64,000 nt of DNA from Corynebacterium mustelae (GTDB lineage Bacteria; Actinomycetota; Actinomycetes; Mycobacteriales; Mycobacteriaceae). The stretch lies in the NCBI RefSeq assembly GCF_001020985.1, contig NZ_CP011542.1, positions 1,922,001 through 1,986,000 of the forward strand, given 5' to 3'. The position numbers and the translations under genes were made by a program. Below, in pieces: positions 48,708-56,496 of this stretch. The notes beneath the pieces are model-generated. The model did no database searches and was not told the origin of the DNA. It was given only the letters and a program-made list of their open reading frames with translations. The first letter of the stretch is position 1, and each line of letters begins with the position of its first letter.

Positions 48708-48883
48708 ATCAAAATCCTTAAGTTATATTTAGACTGTTTGACAATAGAGGACTATCTGAGTCCCTATATAGTTAGACTCAACTTGCATGCTATTTGGTTC
48801 CCTCATATTGCAGAAAACTTGTGGCATCGTGTTGATCTATGCTTTGTACGATAATCAACGACCCTAACATTAAGCCATAGTAC

Positions 48884-48899
48884 ACGCACAATTGTTCGA
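48884..48899. promoter_or_regulatory. Candidate LexA box upstream of recA
   Basis: ACGCACAATTGTTCGA matches TCGAAC-N4-GTTCGA at ten of twelve positions, with a perfect GTTCGA half. The distance to recA (about 180 bases) allows a long leader. It also lies just downstream of the DUF3046 stop. Confidence 0.45.
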
Positions 48900-48943
48900 A
48901 ACACAATAGAAACACGAACTAGGGCTCCGGAAATTAGCGCATT

Positions 48944-49156
48944 TTAGTCGTCTTTGCCAAGCCACCGCTCGGGTGGAATTTGAAAATCTTCACACATCTT
49001 TTCCCATACCGCAGCCGGATCTATCCCCTCTTCGATCAGCGCATTTGGCGTTTTTCCAGTTCCAGCCACAACATGGGAATGTGTAATCCAGGCTCCATAC
49101 TGATCTCCAAATTCGTCAGTTATTAGTTTTTGAAACTGAGTCAACCGCATACGCAT
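48944..49156 (-). CDS. DUF3046 small protein
   Basis: 70 residues from ATG 49156 (MRMRLTQF); neighbouring ATGs two and one codons away are also possible. The DUF3046 pattern is clear: RLTQFQKLITDEFG, then VVAGTGKTPNALIEEGIDP, then VWEKMCEDFQIP. It lies upstream of recA on the same strand, the position of mycobacterial Rv2738c. Function unknown. Confidence 0.8.
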   Translation of the reverse strand: MRMRLTQFQKLITDEFGDQYGAWITHSHVVAGTGKTPNALIEEGIDPAAVWEKMCEDFQIPPERWLGKDD

Positions 49157-49259
49157 CATTGTATCCATGTAAATTACATGCCTGGCGACCGACAATAGCG
49201 TGTTAACGACAGACGTTCACTACCCCCTTTTGTGTGGATCTACACACCATAAAGTGGCT

Positions 49260-49272
49260 TGAACATTGTTTA
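49260..49272. promoter_or_regulatory. Candidate BioQ operator upstream of bioY
   Basis: TGAAC-ATT-GTTTA resembles the 13-bp BioQ operator of C. glutamicum (TGAAC-N3-GTTAC, from memory). It sits 18 bases before the bioY ATG and just upstream of TAATGT (49277-49282), a -10-like element whose start point would coincide with the ATG. Confidence 0.55.
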
Positions 49273-49290
49273 GCAGTAATGTGTCCAGGT

Positions 49291-49866
49291 ATGACAACCC
49301 AAAAAACTTCTTCAAACCCGCTGTTGGATGTCGCATACATCGCAGTGTTTGCAGCGTTGATCATCGTCTTAGCGTTCGTTGCCATCCCCGTTGGTGCAGC
49401 TGGCGTTCCAATTGTCTTGCAAAACGCGGCAGTAATTTTAACCGGTCTAATTCTAGGCCCCAAACGCGGATTTTTAGCTGTAGCGCTGTTTCTTGGACTA
49501 GGCCTGATTGGTTTGCCTGTCCTCTCTGGCGGAAAAACCACACTCGCCGCCATTGCGGGGCCAACTGTTGGTTATCTTGTCGGCTACCTTGTCGCCGTAG
49601 TTGTGGCTGGATTAATCAGCTATTCCAGCCCTAAAGGAAAACCCAATGCGCTCATAGCCTTTCTTATTGTTGCCGGGCTCGCAGCTCTTGCAACACAGTA
49701 TCTTTGTGGCACCATAGGCTTGATGATTCGGTCCGATATGACTATCACCGCAGCCCTGGCTGTTAATCTGCCATTTATAATCCCCGATCTAGGTAAGCTA
49801 GCTGCCGTGGTGGTGATCGCCTATAGCGTATTACGGGCGCTGCCTGATATTCGCAGTCGTCGTTAA
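49291..49866 (+). CDS. bioY: Biotin transporter substrate-binding subunit BioY
   Basis: 191 residues from ATG 49291 (MTTQKTSS). It is the S-component of the biotin ECF transporter, with about six membrane segments and the BioY patterns GAAGVPIVLQNAAVILTGLILGPKRG and GPTVGYLVGY. The longer frame upstream crosses the operator and is not used. The lack of a ribosome site and a -10-like hexamer nearby point to a leaderless mRNA. A terminator separates it from bioMN. Confidence 0.92.
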   Translation: MTTQKTSSNPLLDVAYIAVFAALIIVLAFVAIPVGAAGVPIVLQNAAVILTGLILGPKRGFLAVALFLGLGLIGLPVLSGGKTTLAAIAGPTVGYLVGYLVAVVVAGLISYSSPKGKPNALIAFLIVAGLAALATQYLCGTIGLMIRSDMTITAALAVNLPFIIPDLGKLAAVVVIAYSVLRALPDIRSRR

Positions 49867-49880
49867 GCACGCAGCTACAT

Positions 49881-49908
49881 ACCCAAGGCAATAGAATTTG
49901 TCTTGGGT
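49881..49908 (+). terminator. bioY terminator
   Basis: ACCCAAGGCAA / TTGTCTTGGGT, 11 pairs with one G-U, six-base loop, then TTTGTGTTTTT. It lies between bioY and bioM, so bioMN may depend on readthrough or a separate promoter. Confidence 0.75.
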
Positions 49909-49946
49909 TTTGTGTTTTTAACCAAATAAATCGCGAAAGAAGTCTA

Positions 49947-50639
49947 GTGCCGGAAATCTGTTTCGAAAACGTCAACGTTAACTATGAAGATCGAGAAGTC
50001 CTCCGCAATATCAATCTCACCTTAACTGAGCATCGTATCGGAGTAATCGGAGCAAACGGTGGCGGTAAATCCACCCTCATCCGATTAATAAACGGTCTCG
50101 GTGCACCCACAACCGGAAAAGTAATTGTGAATGGACTTGATGTTTCCAAAAACGGTAAACACGTACGACGTCAGGTAGGGTTTGTATTCTCTGATGCTGA
50201 AAACCAGATCATCATGCCTACGGTGGAAGATGACGTTGCGTTTTCACTTCGTCGACTCGGAATAAAAAAGGCTGAGCGATTAGAACGAGCACATCGCATA
50301 TTGGAACAATTTCAACTTATGGGGCACGCCCAACACTCCCCTCATCTTCTATCTGGCGGACAGAAGCAGCTACTCGCATTAGCTGCCGTTTTGGTTTTAG
50401 AGCCTGACATTATCGTGGCAGATGAACCAACAACATTGCTTGATATGCGAAACCGCCGCAAAATCCGCGCCGTATTTGACGGGCTAAGTCAGCAAATGAT
50501 CGTAGTAACTCATGATCTGGATTTTCTCTCTGGATTCGATCGGGTACTGTGTGTCCACAACAACACCATCGTTGCAGATGGAGCTCCAAGCGATGTTATT
50601 AGCTTCTATGAAAACCTCATGGACACGGAGGAATTATGA
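49947..50639 (+). CDS. bioM: Biotin ECF transporter ATPase BioM
   Basis: 230 residues, GTG start. Walker A GANGGGKST, ABC signature LSGGQKQ, Walker B IIVADEP and the switch His of VVTHD are intact. It powers biotin uptake with BioN and BioY. The stop overlaps the bioN start (ATGATG), so the two are coupled. Confidence 0.95.
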   Translation: MPEICFENVNVNYEDREVLRNINLTLTEHRIGVIGANGGGKSTLIRLINGLGAPTTGKVIVNGLDVSKNGKHVRRQVGFVFSDAENQIIMPTVEDDVAFSLRRLGIKKAERLERAHRILEQFQLMGHAQHSPHLLSGGQKQLLALAAVLVLEPDIIVADEPTTLLDMRNRRKIRAVFDGLSQQMIVVTHDLDFLSGFDRVLCVHNNTIVADGAPSDVISFYENLMDTEEL

Positions 50640-51250
50640 TGCGCTCTGTCCCGTTGGGGGTTTATGTGGCCCGCACCAGTATCATCCACCAGCTTCCGCC
50701 GATGCTAAAGTTCTGCTTTTTAATTGTCTTTATCCTCGCAACCAGTATATTCATCGACGCATCGGCCAGCGCAGTTCTAAGCGTTCTCTTCGTTGCGGGG
50801 CTGTACATACTGGGGAAGATTCCAGTACGTATCGCAGTTCAACAACTGTGGCCACCGCTTCCAGTTTTATTGGCACTGGGCGCTTTTCAGTGGTGGCAAA
50901 ATGATTTTGAGAAAGCACTCGTTACCGTTTTTGTTATCTTTGCAGCTGTCATGCTCGCCATGCTTTTGACGTTAACCACGACGATCGACGAGATGATGGA
51001 AGCCATGGAGCGATCTTTACGGCCATTTGCGCGGTTTGGTGTCCCAGTAGACACCATCGTGTTAGCGTTTTCACTTACCATGCGACTGATACCACTGATG
51101 CTGGCTACGGTTTATGAGGTTCTTGATGCACGTAAAGCCCGCGGCGCAACTTTTTCCATTGCCGCGTTTGGTACCCCAGTTCTCATTCGATCCATAAAAC
51201 GAGCTCGCAACATAGCAGATGCACTGATGGCCCGGGGAGTCGGCGATTAA
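50636..51250 (+). CDS. bioN: Biotin ECF transporter transmembrane subunit BioN
   Basis: 204 residues, about five membrane segments. The coupling-helix motif region contains ALTMRLIPLM-like FSLTMRLIPLM and the later ARKARGATFSIA. It forms the T-component of the transporter. It ends at a hairpin shared with the convergent pspA. Confidence 0.93.
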   Translation: MMRSVPLGVYVARTSIIHQLPPMLKFCFLIVFILATSIFIDASASAVLSVLFVAGLYILGKIPVRIAVQQLWPPLPVLLALGAFQWWQNDFEKALVTVFVIFAAVMLAMLLTLTTTIDEMMEAMERSLRPFARFGVPVDTIVLAFSLTMRLIPLMLATVYEVLDARKARGATFSIAAFGTPVLIRSIKRARNIADALMARGVGD

Positions 51251-51260
51251 AATAAAACCA

Positions 51261-51293
51261 CCCTTATACCCTCTGTTTAAGAGGGTACAAGGG
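51261..51293. terminator. Hairpin between bioN and pspA
   Basis: CCCTT-AT-ACCCTCT pairs with AGAGGGT-AC-AAGGG, with a two-by-two internal loop, followed by CTATTTCTGTTT. It lies between convergent genes. Confidence 0.75.
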
Positions 51294-51309
51294 CTATTTC
51301 TGTTTACGT

Positions 51310-52167
51310 TTAGCTTTCGCCGCGTAGTTCTCGCATCCGCTGAGCTACAGCATCATCAGCTGCTGATGGTTGTGCGGTTGGTGCTTCGATGGACTGCTGT
51401 GCGGTTGGTGCTTCGATGGACTGCTGTGCGGCTGAACCTGAGGTGAGTTCCCCAGCCATCTGAGCGCGAATCTGCTCAAGGCGGGAGTGCCCAGCTAATT
51501 GAACGCTGGCTTGCTCAATCTCTGCCATACGACCTTGAACGGAATTTTCCGCAAGCTCAGCGGTTCCGAGAGCATTTGCGTAACGACGCTCAATCTTTTC
51601 CCGTACTTGCTCTAGGTTAGGAGTATCGCGCGAAGTAATAGCGTTCATGGACTGAATCGACTCAGCGACTTTCTCCTGCATCTTGGCCTGCTCAAGTTGG
51701 CTGAGAAGCTTGGTACGCTCAGCAACTTTTTGCTGCAAGGCCATCGAATTGCGTTCCACAGCTTTCTTTGCCGCCGCTGCCTGCTGCAACGCTTGATCAT
51801 GCAACTGCTTGGTGTCCTCAACAGATTGCTCTGCTGTCACCAATTGTGCGGCAAATGCTTCCGCAGCGTTTTCATATTCGGTTGCTTTTTGAACATCACC
51901 TGCGGCGCGAGCCTTGTCGGCCAATTGAATAGCCTGACGAGTATTAGCCTGAAGCTTCTCGATATCAGCTAGACGACGGTTAAGCTGCATCTCTAATTGG
52001 CGCTGGTTACCTATAACTGCTGCCGCTTGTTGGGACAACTCTTGGTGTTGACGCTGTGCATCTTCAATCGCTTGTTGAATTTGAACCTTGGGATCAGCAT
52101 GCTCATCGATCTTGCTATCAAACAAGGCCATCAAATACTTCCAAGCCCGCACGAATGGATTCGCCAT
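51310..52167 (-). CDS. pspA: Phage shock protein A family (PspA/IM30)
   Basis: 285 residues of membrane-associated, coiled-coil PspA. It starts [19 protein letters not shown], followed by long heptad-rich helices; the usual length is near 220-240. The C-terminus is extended by tandem Gln/Ala/Pro-rich repeats (SIEAPTAQQ units) encoded by 27-base DNA repeats, then RMRELRG. In corynebacteria pspA lies next to clgR, whose homologue controls it in mycobacteria. Confidence 0.9.
   Translation of the reverse strand: MANPFVRAWKYLMALFDSKIDEHADPKVQIQQAIEDAQRQHQELSQQAAAVIGNQRQLEMQLNRRLADIEKLQANTRQAIQLADKARAAGDVQKATEYENAAEAFAAQLVTAEQSVEDTKQLHDQALQQAAAAKKAVERNSMALQQKVAERTKLLSQLEQAKMQEKVAESIQSMNAITSRDTPNLEQVREKIERRYANALGTAELAENSVQGRMAEIEQASVQLAGHSRLEQIRAQMAGELTSGSAAQQSIEAPTAQQSIEAPTAQPSAADDAVAQRMRELRGES
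51371..51424 (-). repeat. 27-base tandem repeat inside pspA
   Basis: Two exact copies of a 27-base unit (51371-51397 and 51398-51424), plus a partial third starting at 51425. It encodes nine-residue SIEAPTAQQ repeats in frame, so copy number changes would not disrupt the gene. Confidence 0.9.
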
Positions 52168-52286
52168 TACTGTAAGCGCCTTTCTACTTTTGTATTTTAT
52201 TTCTTAACCGGTGCCCATCATAGTGGAAAATGATGGCCTTTTTAGAGGAATGATGCGACTTTCTCGACACTGCCGTCAGATTCAAA

Positions 52287-52607
52287 CTAAACGCGTGCTA
52301 GTTCCTTTTCCACATTTCGCATCGCCATGGTACCTGCTGCTTCAATAAGAACATCTGAAACAGTGGTTCCCAACGCGTGACATACACTGGCTAAAAGCTC
52401 GGACGAAACTTCCTTCCGGCCTCTTTCCAACTCAGAAAGGTAACCGGGAGATACGCGCGAGGCTTCAGCAAGTTCACGTAACGTAATTCCTTTGTCAGCG
52501 CGGAAGGCACGTAAAGCTGAACCTAAAGCCTGGCGTAGAAGAGGCTCAGGAGTTTTGGGGGTAGTTGTTGCTACTGGTTTTTCAAGAACTGCGGTGTATT
52601 TCATCAT
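52287..52607 (-). CDS. clgR: Helix-turn-helix regulator ClgR
   Basis: 106 residues. ATG 52607 or 52604; a GTG at 52610 is also in frame. The XRE-type helix-turn-helix (LRELAEASRVSPGYLSELERGRKEVS) fills the centre, as in ClgR, the activator of Clp protease genes. The C-terminus ends ELARV, close to known ClgR ends that act as a protease degron. The predicted transcription start is within a few bases of the start codon. Confidence 0.93.
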   Translation of the reverse strand: MMKYTAVLEKPVATTTPKTPEPLLRQALGSALRAFRADKGITLRELAEASRVSPGYLSELERGRKEVSSELLASVCHALGTTVSDVLIEAAGTMAMRNVEKELARV

Positions 52608-52615
52608 CACTCAGT

Positions 52616-52643
52616 CTAACGCTAAACGACGCCAGTTTGTTCC
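52616..52643 (-). promoter_or_regulatory. Candidate SigH-type promoter of clgR
   Basis: On the minus strand, GGAAC (52643-52639), a 17-base spacer, then CGTTAG (52621-52616). Element and spacing match the sigB promoter in this window. ClgR and SigH are known to cooperate in corynebacterial heat and oxidative stress. Confidence 0.6.
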
Positions 52644-52655
52644 CAACAAAGAAAA

Positions 52656-52682
52656 GTTCTTGAGTCTAGAACACTCAAGAAC
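52656..52682 (-). terminator. cinA terminator
   Basis: Perfect 10-bp stem GTTCTTGAGT / ACTCAAGAAC with a 7-base loop, followed on the minus strand by TTTTCTTTG. It lies six bases after the cinA stop and before the clgR promoter, making clgR independent of cinA. Confidence 0.85.
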
Positions 52683-52688
52683 GGATCT

Positions 52689-53216
52689 TTATGAATATGC
52701 AGACAGTTCACTTATCAATAGACCCAGTGCGGCTGATACTGCCGTCTGTCTGATTGTCGCCCGATCACCGATCAACAGGCGATGATCTGATTGAGGGGCT
52801 TCGGTTAACAAATCGCCTGCTAAATGGGCAGAGACGCTGTTGTCAGGACGTGCAAGCCCGATCCACACCTCCCCTACGGGATGTCCATCCTGCATGTCAG
52901 GACCTGCGACACCAGATAACGAAATCCCCCAATCAGACAGACAGGTTTTCTTAACGTGTGCCGCCATATGTAGAACAGTCGCTTTCGAGACTGGGCCATT
53001 AATAGCAAGAACATCGTCTGGTACACCACCAATAACTGCCTTTAGCGGCGTTGCATATGTAACTAGCCCGCCCGTCAAGACTGCACTCGCACCTGGAATA
53101 CCAGCTATCGTTGCGCAAAATAATCCAGCAGTTAACGATTCACAAGCCGACAGGGTATGACCCAATCTTGTCATCGTGGAAACGACAACATTTGCTTGGG
53201 AAGAAACGGAAAACAT
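52689..53216 (-). CDS. cinA: CinA C-terminal domain protein (NMN amidohydrolase-like)
   Basis: 175 residues, a stand-alone CinA C-terminal domain. The motifs TLSACESLTAGLFCATIAGIPGAS, GGLVTYATPLKAVIGGV, and GISLSGVAGP are typical of the nicotinamide mononucleotide deamidase. There is no N-terminal molybdopterin-binding domain, as usual in actinobacteria. It is downstream of pgsA with a seven-base gap, in one operon. Confidence 0.88.
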   Translation of the reverse strand: MFSVSSQANVVVSTMTRLGHTLSACESLTAGLFCATIAGIPGASAVLTGGLVTYATPLKAVIGGVPDDVLAINGPVSKATVLHMAAHVKKTCLSDWGISLSGVAGPDMQDGHPVGEVWIGLARPDNSVSAHLAGDLLTEAPQSDHRLLIGDRATIRQTAVSAALGLLISELSAYS

Positions 53217-53223
53217 ATTTCAA

Positions 53224-53811
53224 CTACTTCTTCTTCTTCTTGATCTGAAACGAATCGTAAATATATTGGATGCCGGTAACAACGGTTACAACCACCGCAA
53301 TAACCATTACTGCTAACGCTACGTAATGGAAAGATGTTGGAAGCGGCAACAAATACAACGCAACGGCTAATGTCTGCAAAACAGTTTTCAGTTTGCCACC
53401 TTTAGATGCTGGAACGACATTTCCGTTTCGCAATTCCACCATTCGCCAAATAGTGATTCCTATTTCACGGACAAGGATCACCACTGTCACCCACACCGGC
53501 AAGACCCCAGTGATGTTGAGACAAATTAACGCAGTGGACATCAAAGCTTTATCCGCGATGGGATCTGCGATCTTGCCAAAATTGGTTATTAACCCGCGGG
53601 AACGGGCAATATCACCATCAAGTTTGTCGGTGATCATCAAAGCCACAAAGCATGTAAAAGACCAAAGCATCCATGATGTGTATTGACTTTCGCTTTTCAA
53701 AACCAACCAAGCAAAAAGTGGAATTGCGATAATGCGTAGGCTGGTCAATATGTTAGGCAGATTGAGGTTTGAAGGTTGTTGATCTACCGAATTGGACGCA
53801 GGCGTGTTCAT
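53224..53811 (-). CDS. pgsA: CDP-diacylglycerol-glycerol-3-phosphate phosphatidyltransferase family
   Basis: 195 residues, a membrane CDP-alcohol phosphatidyltransferase. The signature DGDIAR followed by GKIADPIAD fits the D-G-x2-A-R-x8-G-x3-D-x3-D motif. About four to six membrane helices. It makes phosphatidylglycerol phosphate or a similar anionic lipid; equivalent to pgsA2 beside cinA-clgR in C. glutamicum. The C-terminus is a run of Lys. Confidence 0.92.
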   Translation of the reverse strand: MNTPASNSVDQQPSNLNLPNILTSLRIIAIPLFAWLVLKSESQYTSWMLWSFTCFVALMITDKLDGDIARSRGLITNFGKIADPIADKALMSTALICLNITGVLPVWVTVVILVREIGITIWRMVELRNGNVVPASKGGKLKTVLQTLAVALYLLPLPTSFHYVALAVMVIAVVVTVVTGIQYIYDSFQIKKKKK

Positions 53812-53876
53812 AGCTTCTTAGATTACACAAGTAATTGTCCATAATTTTTTAAGTAGAACCCACTACTATCAGCTAT

Positions 53877-54179
53877 ATGACAGTTTTTGCAATTGAATAC
53901 CAGTACAAAGCCGATAACGAGCTCATTACTAATATTCGGCCCGAGCATCGTAAATTCTTAGCCGGTCTTAAAGACGAGGGCAAGTTGATCGGATCGGGGC
54001 CATTTACTGATGGCGATGGTGGTGCGCTAATCATTATCCAACTAGCAGATTCGGCAACACTTACAGATGCAACCGCCATAATGGATAACGACCCTTTTTA
54101 TGTTGGTGGGGCACTGGATGGCCGAGTTTTTCATACCTGGAACCCTGTTCTAAATATTTTCGGTTACCAGGCTCCGTAA
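53877..54179 (+). CDS. YciI-like protein
   Basis: 100 residues with the ferredoxin-like YciI pattern: MTVFAIEYQY, RPEHRKFLAGLKDEGKLIGSGPF, and DNDPFYVGG. The conserved His (REHRKF-type) and Asp residues suggest a possible enzyme active site, but the function of the family is not settled. It is isolated, divergent from pgsA. Confidence 0.85.
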   Translation: MTVFAIEYQYKADNELITNIRPEHRKFLAGLKDEGKLIGSGPFTDGDGGALIIIQLADSATLTDATAIMDNDPFYVGGALDGRVFHTWNPVLNIFGYQAP

Positions 54180-54186
54180 CAAAAAA

Positions 54187-54218
54187 GTTTGAGGGGGAAC
54201 GAACGTCCTCCCTCAAAC
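54187..54218 (-). terminator. terC terminator, bidirectional
   Basis: GTTTGAGGG / CCCTCAAAC, nine pairs; on the minus strand it is followed by six T, so it terminates terC. It also lies just after the YciI-like gene and may stop it in the other direction. Confidence 0.85.
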
Positions 54219-54236
54219 CACGTACCTAGCAGACAG

Positions 54237-55346
54237 CTACTCGGCTCGTTTTTCTGGGTTTTTGTCGTTTTGTGTTACCAGCGCATTGGATTCTTCATCA
54301 ACGGGAACATCGTGTTCCGAGTAATCACGATTCCATTTGACCGGTACTGCGCCTTGGATCTCATCGCGTTTCGACTTGAGCAGCGACGCAAGAACAGAGA
54401 TCGTCAAGATAGCTACGATAACCACCAAAGACCAAATGGTTGGAATCTCAAATACGTGCACTGGCTCCCCACCATTGATAAAGCCCAGTTTGTTTTCATG
54501 TAGTGCGTGGAGAATGAGCTTGATGCCGATAAATCCTAGTACCGCTCCGAGTCCGTATGGAAGGTAGACCAACCGGTCAAGCAAACCGTCAAGAAGGAAG
54601 TACATTTGCCGTAAGCCCAGCAAGGCGAATGCATTCGTAGTGAAAACAATATATGGCTCGGAGGTAATGCCATAAATAGCAGGAATGGAATCGAGGGCAA
54701 ACATGATGTCTACCATTCCAATGGCTACCAAGGCGACAAAGAGCGGCGTTAACGCGAATTGCCCTTTTTTGTGGACGTAAAGGTGATCCTTTTCATATCC
54801 AGCAGTAACCGGGATCACGCGTCGCAGTGTTTTAATAACCCACATATCGTTGGGGTCGGTCTCTGGCTTTTCGCGGATTTCGTCAGCAATAAGTTTGACT
54901 GCTGTATAAATGAGGAAAAATCCGAAGAGATAGAAAACATCCGACCACAAGGATATCGCGGCAGCACCCGCTAAGATGAAAACAAGTCTAAAGAGCAGCG
55001 CTAGAGCTATGCCGATCAGAAGCACCTTTTGTTGGTATTTCCTCGGGATTCGGAATGATCCCATGATCAAAGCGAAGACAAACAAGTTATCAACACTGAG
55101 GGCTTTTTCGGTGATATAGCCGGTAAAGAATTCAATGCCGTGTTGATGCGGATTACCGGGCTCGCCCCAGGTAAACCAAAGAAAAACGCCGAACGCGAAT
55201 GCCAAAGCTACATAGAAAACCGACCACCAAGCAGATTCTTTGAGGGTGGGCTCATGTGGAGTCCGGACATGCGAAAAAAAGTCAAAAATAAAAAAGCCAA
55301 TTACCACGACGATGGTAATTGCCCATACGGTTAGGTTCACTTCCAT
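54237..55346 (-). CDS. TerC/Alx family metal transporter (manganese efflux-type)
   Basis: 369 residues from ATG 55346 (MEVNLTVW). The frame continues upstream through the riboswitch, which is not coding. About eight membrane helices; the family motifs SVDNLFVFALIMGSF, and DIMFALDSIPAIYGIT contain the conserved acidic residues. Alx/MntP-type TerC members export Mn2+ or protect exoenzymes during secretion. GGAGG lies 12 bases before the ATG and is complementary to the last riboswitch helix. Confidence 0.88.
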   Translation of the reverse strand: MEVNLTVWAITIVVVIGFFIFDFFSHVRTPHEPTLKESAWWSVFYVALAFAFGVFLWFTWGEPGNPHQHGIEFFTGYITEKALSVDNLFVFALIMGSFRIPRKYQQKVLLIGIALALLFRLVFILAGAAAISLWSDVFYLFGFFLIYTAVKLIADEIREKPETDPNDMWVIKTLRRVIPVTAGYEKDHLYVHKKGQFALTPLFVALVAIGMVDIMFALDSIPAIYGITSEPYIVFTTNAFALLGLRQMYFLLDGLLDRLVYLPYGLGAVLGFIGIKLILHALHENKLGFINGGEPVHVFEIPTIWSLVVIVAILTISVLASLLKSKRDEIQGAVPVKWNRDYSEHDVPVDEESNALVTQNDKNPEKRAE

Positions 55347-55399
55347 TGAAGTTACAATCCTCCGGTCTCTTTCGTGAAAATACACATGCGAATAGAGCC

Positions 55400-55548
55400 G
55401 GAGGTCTCCCCCGGTTAACTTCATGCTTTTCGACGGTTCACGGAATCGAAAAACTCAAAGCTAACCCAACGGGACCGGATCACCACAGAACCGAAGTTCT
55501 GTAAGTCACGTGCTGACGATCCACGTTGTTTGTGGGGTACTCCCCTCC
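55400..55548 (-). promoter_or_regulatory. yybP-ykoY manganese riboswitch upstream of terC
   Basis: On the minus strand, GGAGG-GGAGTA begins at 55548 and pairs with GAGA-CCTCC ending at 55400, the P1 helix. Between them are TCGTCA-N3-CGTGA, close to the TCGTCA...CGTGA of the known B. subtilis ykoY element, and a perfect ACAGAAC-TTCG-GTTCTGT hairpin. The 3' strand CCTCCGG is complementary to the terC Shine-Dalgarno CCGGAGG (55359-55365), giving a simple translational switch in which Mn2+ binding frees the ribosome site. The assignment is from recalled consensus. Confidence 0.75.
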
Positions 55549-55579
55549 AACGTGAAGCAATACTACCACAGAATAGGTT

Positions 55580-55966
55580 CTAATCCACCTGCCAGGTAGC
55601 GCGTGGTTTTTCACCATCAATCAACCGCGCAAGCTCATCTAATGCAATTTCTAGTTCCACGGTGTCGTGGTTTTCGTAGCAATCAGATTGTCCGTTGGAC
55701 AGAATATAGCCACAGCTGTGGCCAGTAGCCGAGGAATCAACCAGGTGACGGCTTTCATCGCCGTCATTGAGCACGCAACAGACCATTGCGCGTTGTCCAT
55801 TGGTGACCACGGTAATACCCCAAGCCGGATTGTTTCGTTCGAAATTCGTCTCATAAAACCCCGATGCTAATCGTTGCCGAACAAGGCTACTAGCATCCGT
55901 GCCGCTCACGATGGCGGTTGCGGCACCTGGTTCCGCTATCCATGTCCAATCAGGTAAATCAGACAT
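55580..55966 (-). CDS. Imm1-like immunity protein
   Basis: 128 residues, acidic, no signal. The C-terminal pattern TVELEIALDELARLIDGEKPRATWQVD-like segment (hydrophobic core, Gly-x-x-Pro and final Trp) and the upstream GYILSNGQSD resemble the Imm1 family of immunity proteins that protect against polymorphic toxins. No toxin is encoded nearby. It overlaps the next gene upstream by eight bases. Confidence 0.55.
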   Translation of the reverse strand: MSDLPDWTWIAEPGAATAIVSGTDASSLVRQRLASGFYETNFERNNPAWGITVVTNGQRAMVCCVLNDGDESRHLVDSSATGHSCGYILSNGQSDCYENHDTVELEIALDELARLIDGEKPRATWQVD

Positions 55967-56483
55967 AGTTTCGCATATACTCCGGTGTTCCCACTAAAAC
56001 CGACTCGTAATACCGAGCTTTTTCTAGTTCTTCTAAGTACAGGTCCAAAGCGTCATCATCGATATAATCTTGGCGTTCTTGCTCCACATCTTCCTCTGAG
56101 AATCTCCGCCATGGAGCAATTCCCAGCCCAATATATGCAGGTTCTTCTCCTTCAGCATGCACCACCTGCTCGGTTTCTAGCTGAGCCAACGCCAATGCGA
56201 TCTCTTTGGCGGGGGTGCTAATAAAATCGATGCCCGCTATCACAACGGATTCAAATGGAACATCTCGCAACGACCACTGGGCAGATACCACGCGATCGCC
56301 TTTAGCCTCAATCTGAAACGCATTTTCCGCCGCGTAAACCAGGTTGTTTTTACAGCAGACGTCGTCGAAAAGCTCCTTGAGTGCCTCAACCACCGAGGCT
56401 ACGGACGAACCCAGCACGAAGGAAACCTGTTTATCTTCCGAACTGATGGCGACTTCTCGGCTACTTGTCACTAGTATTTTCAT
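55959..56483 (-). CDS. Hypothetical acidic protein, possible immunity-like
   Basis: 174 residues, soluble, acidic. Opens MKILVTSSREVAISSEDK and ends with a helical, charged C-terminus. I do not recognise a domain. Its overlap with the Imm1-like gene and the 13-base gap to the gene upstream mean the three are one operon. Confidence 0.65.
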   Translation of the reverse strand: MKILVTSSREVAISSEDKQVSFVLGSSVASVVEALKELFDDVCCKNNLVYAAENAFQIEAKGDRVVSAQWSLRDVPFESVVIAGIDFISTPAKEIALALAQLETEQVVHAEGEEPAYIGLGIAPWRRFSEEDVEQERQDYIDDDALDLYLEELEKARYYESVLVGTPEYMRNYV

Positions 56484-56496
56484 GTTCTAACAACTC

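Noticed and set aside
55347..55424. Upstream extension of the terC frame to an earlier ATG
   Set aside because: The extension runs through the riboswitch P1 strand and ribosome site; the conserved protein begins at MEVNLTVW.
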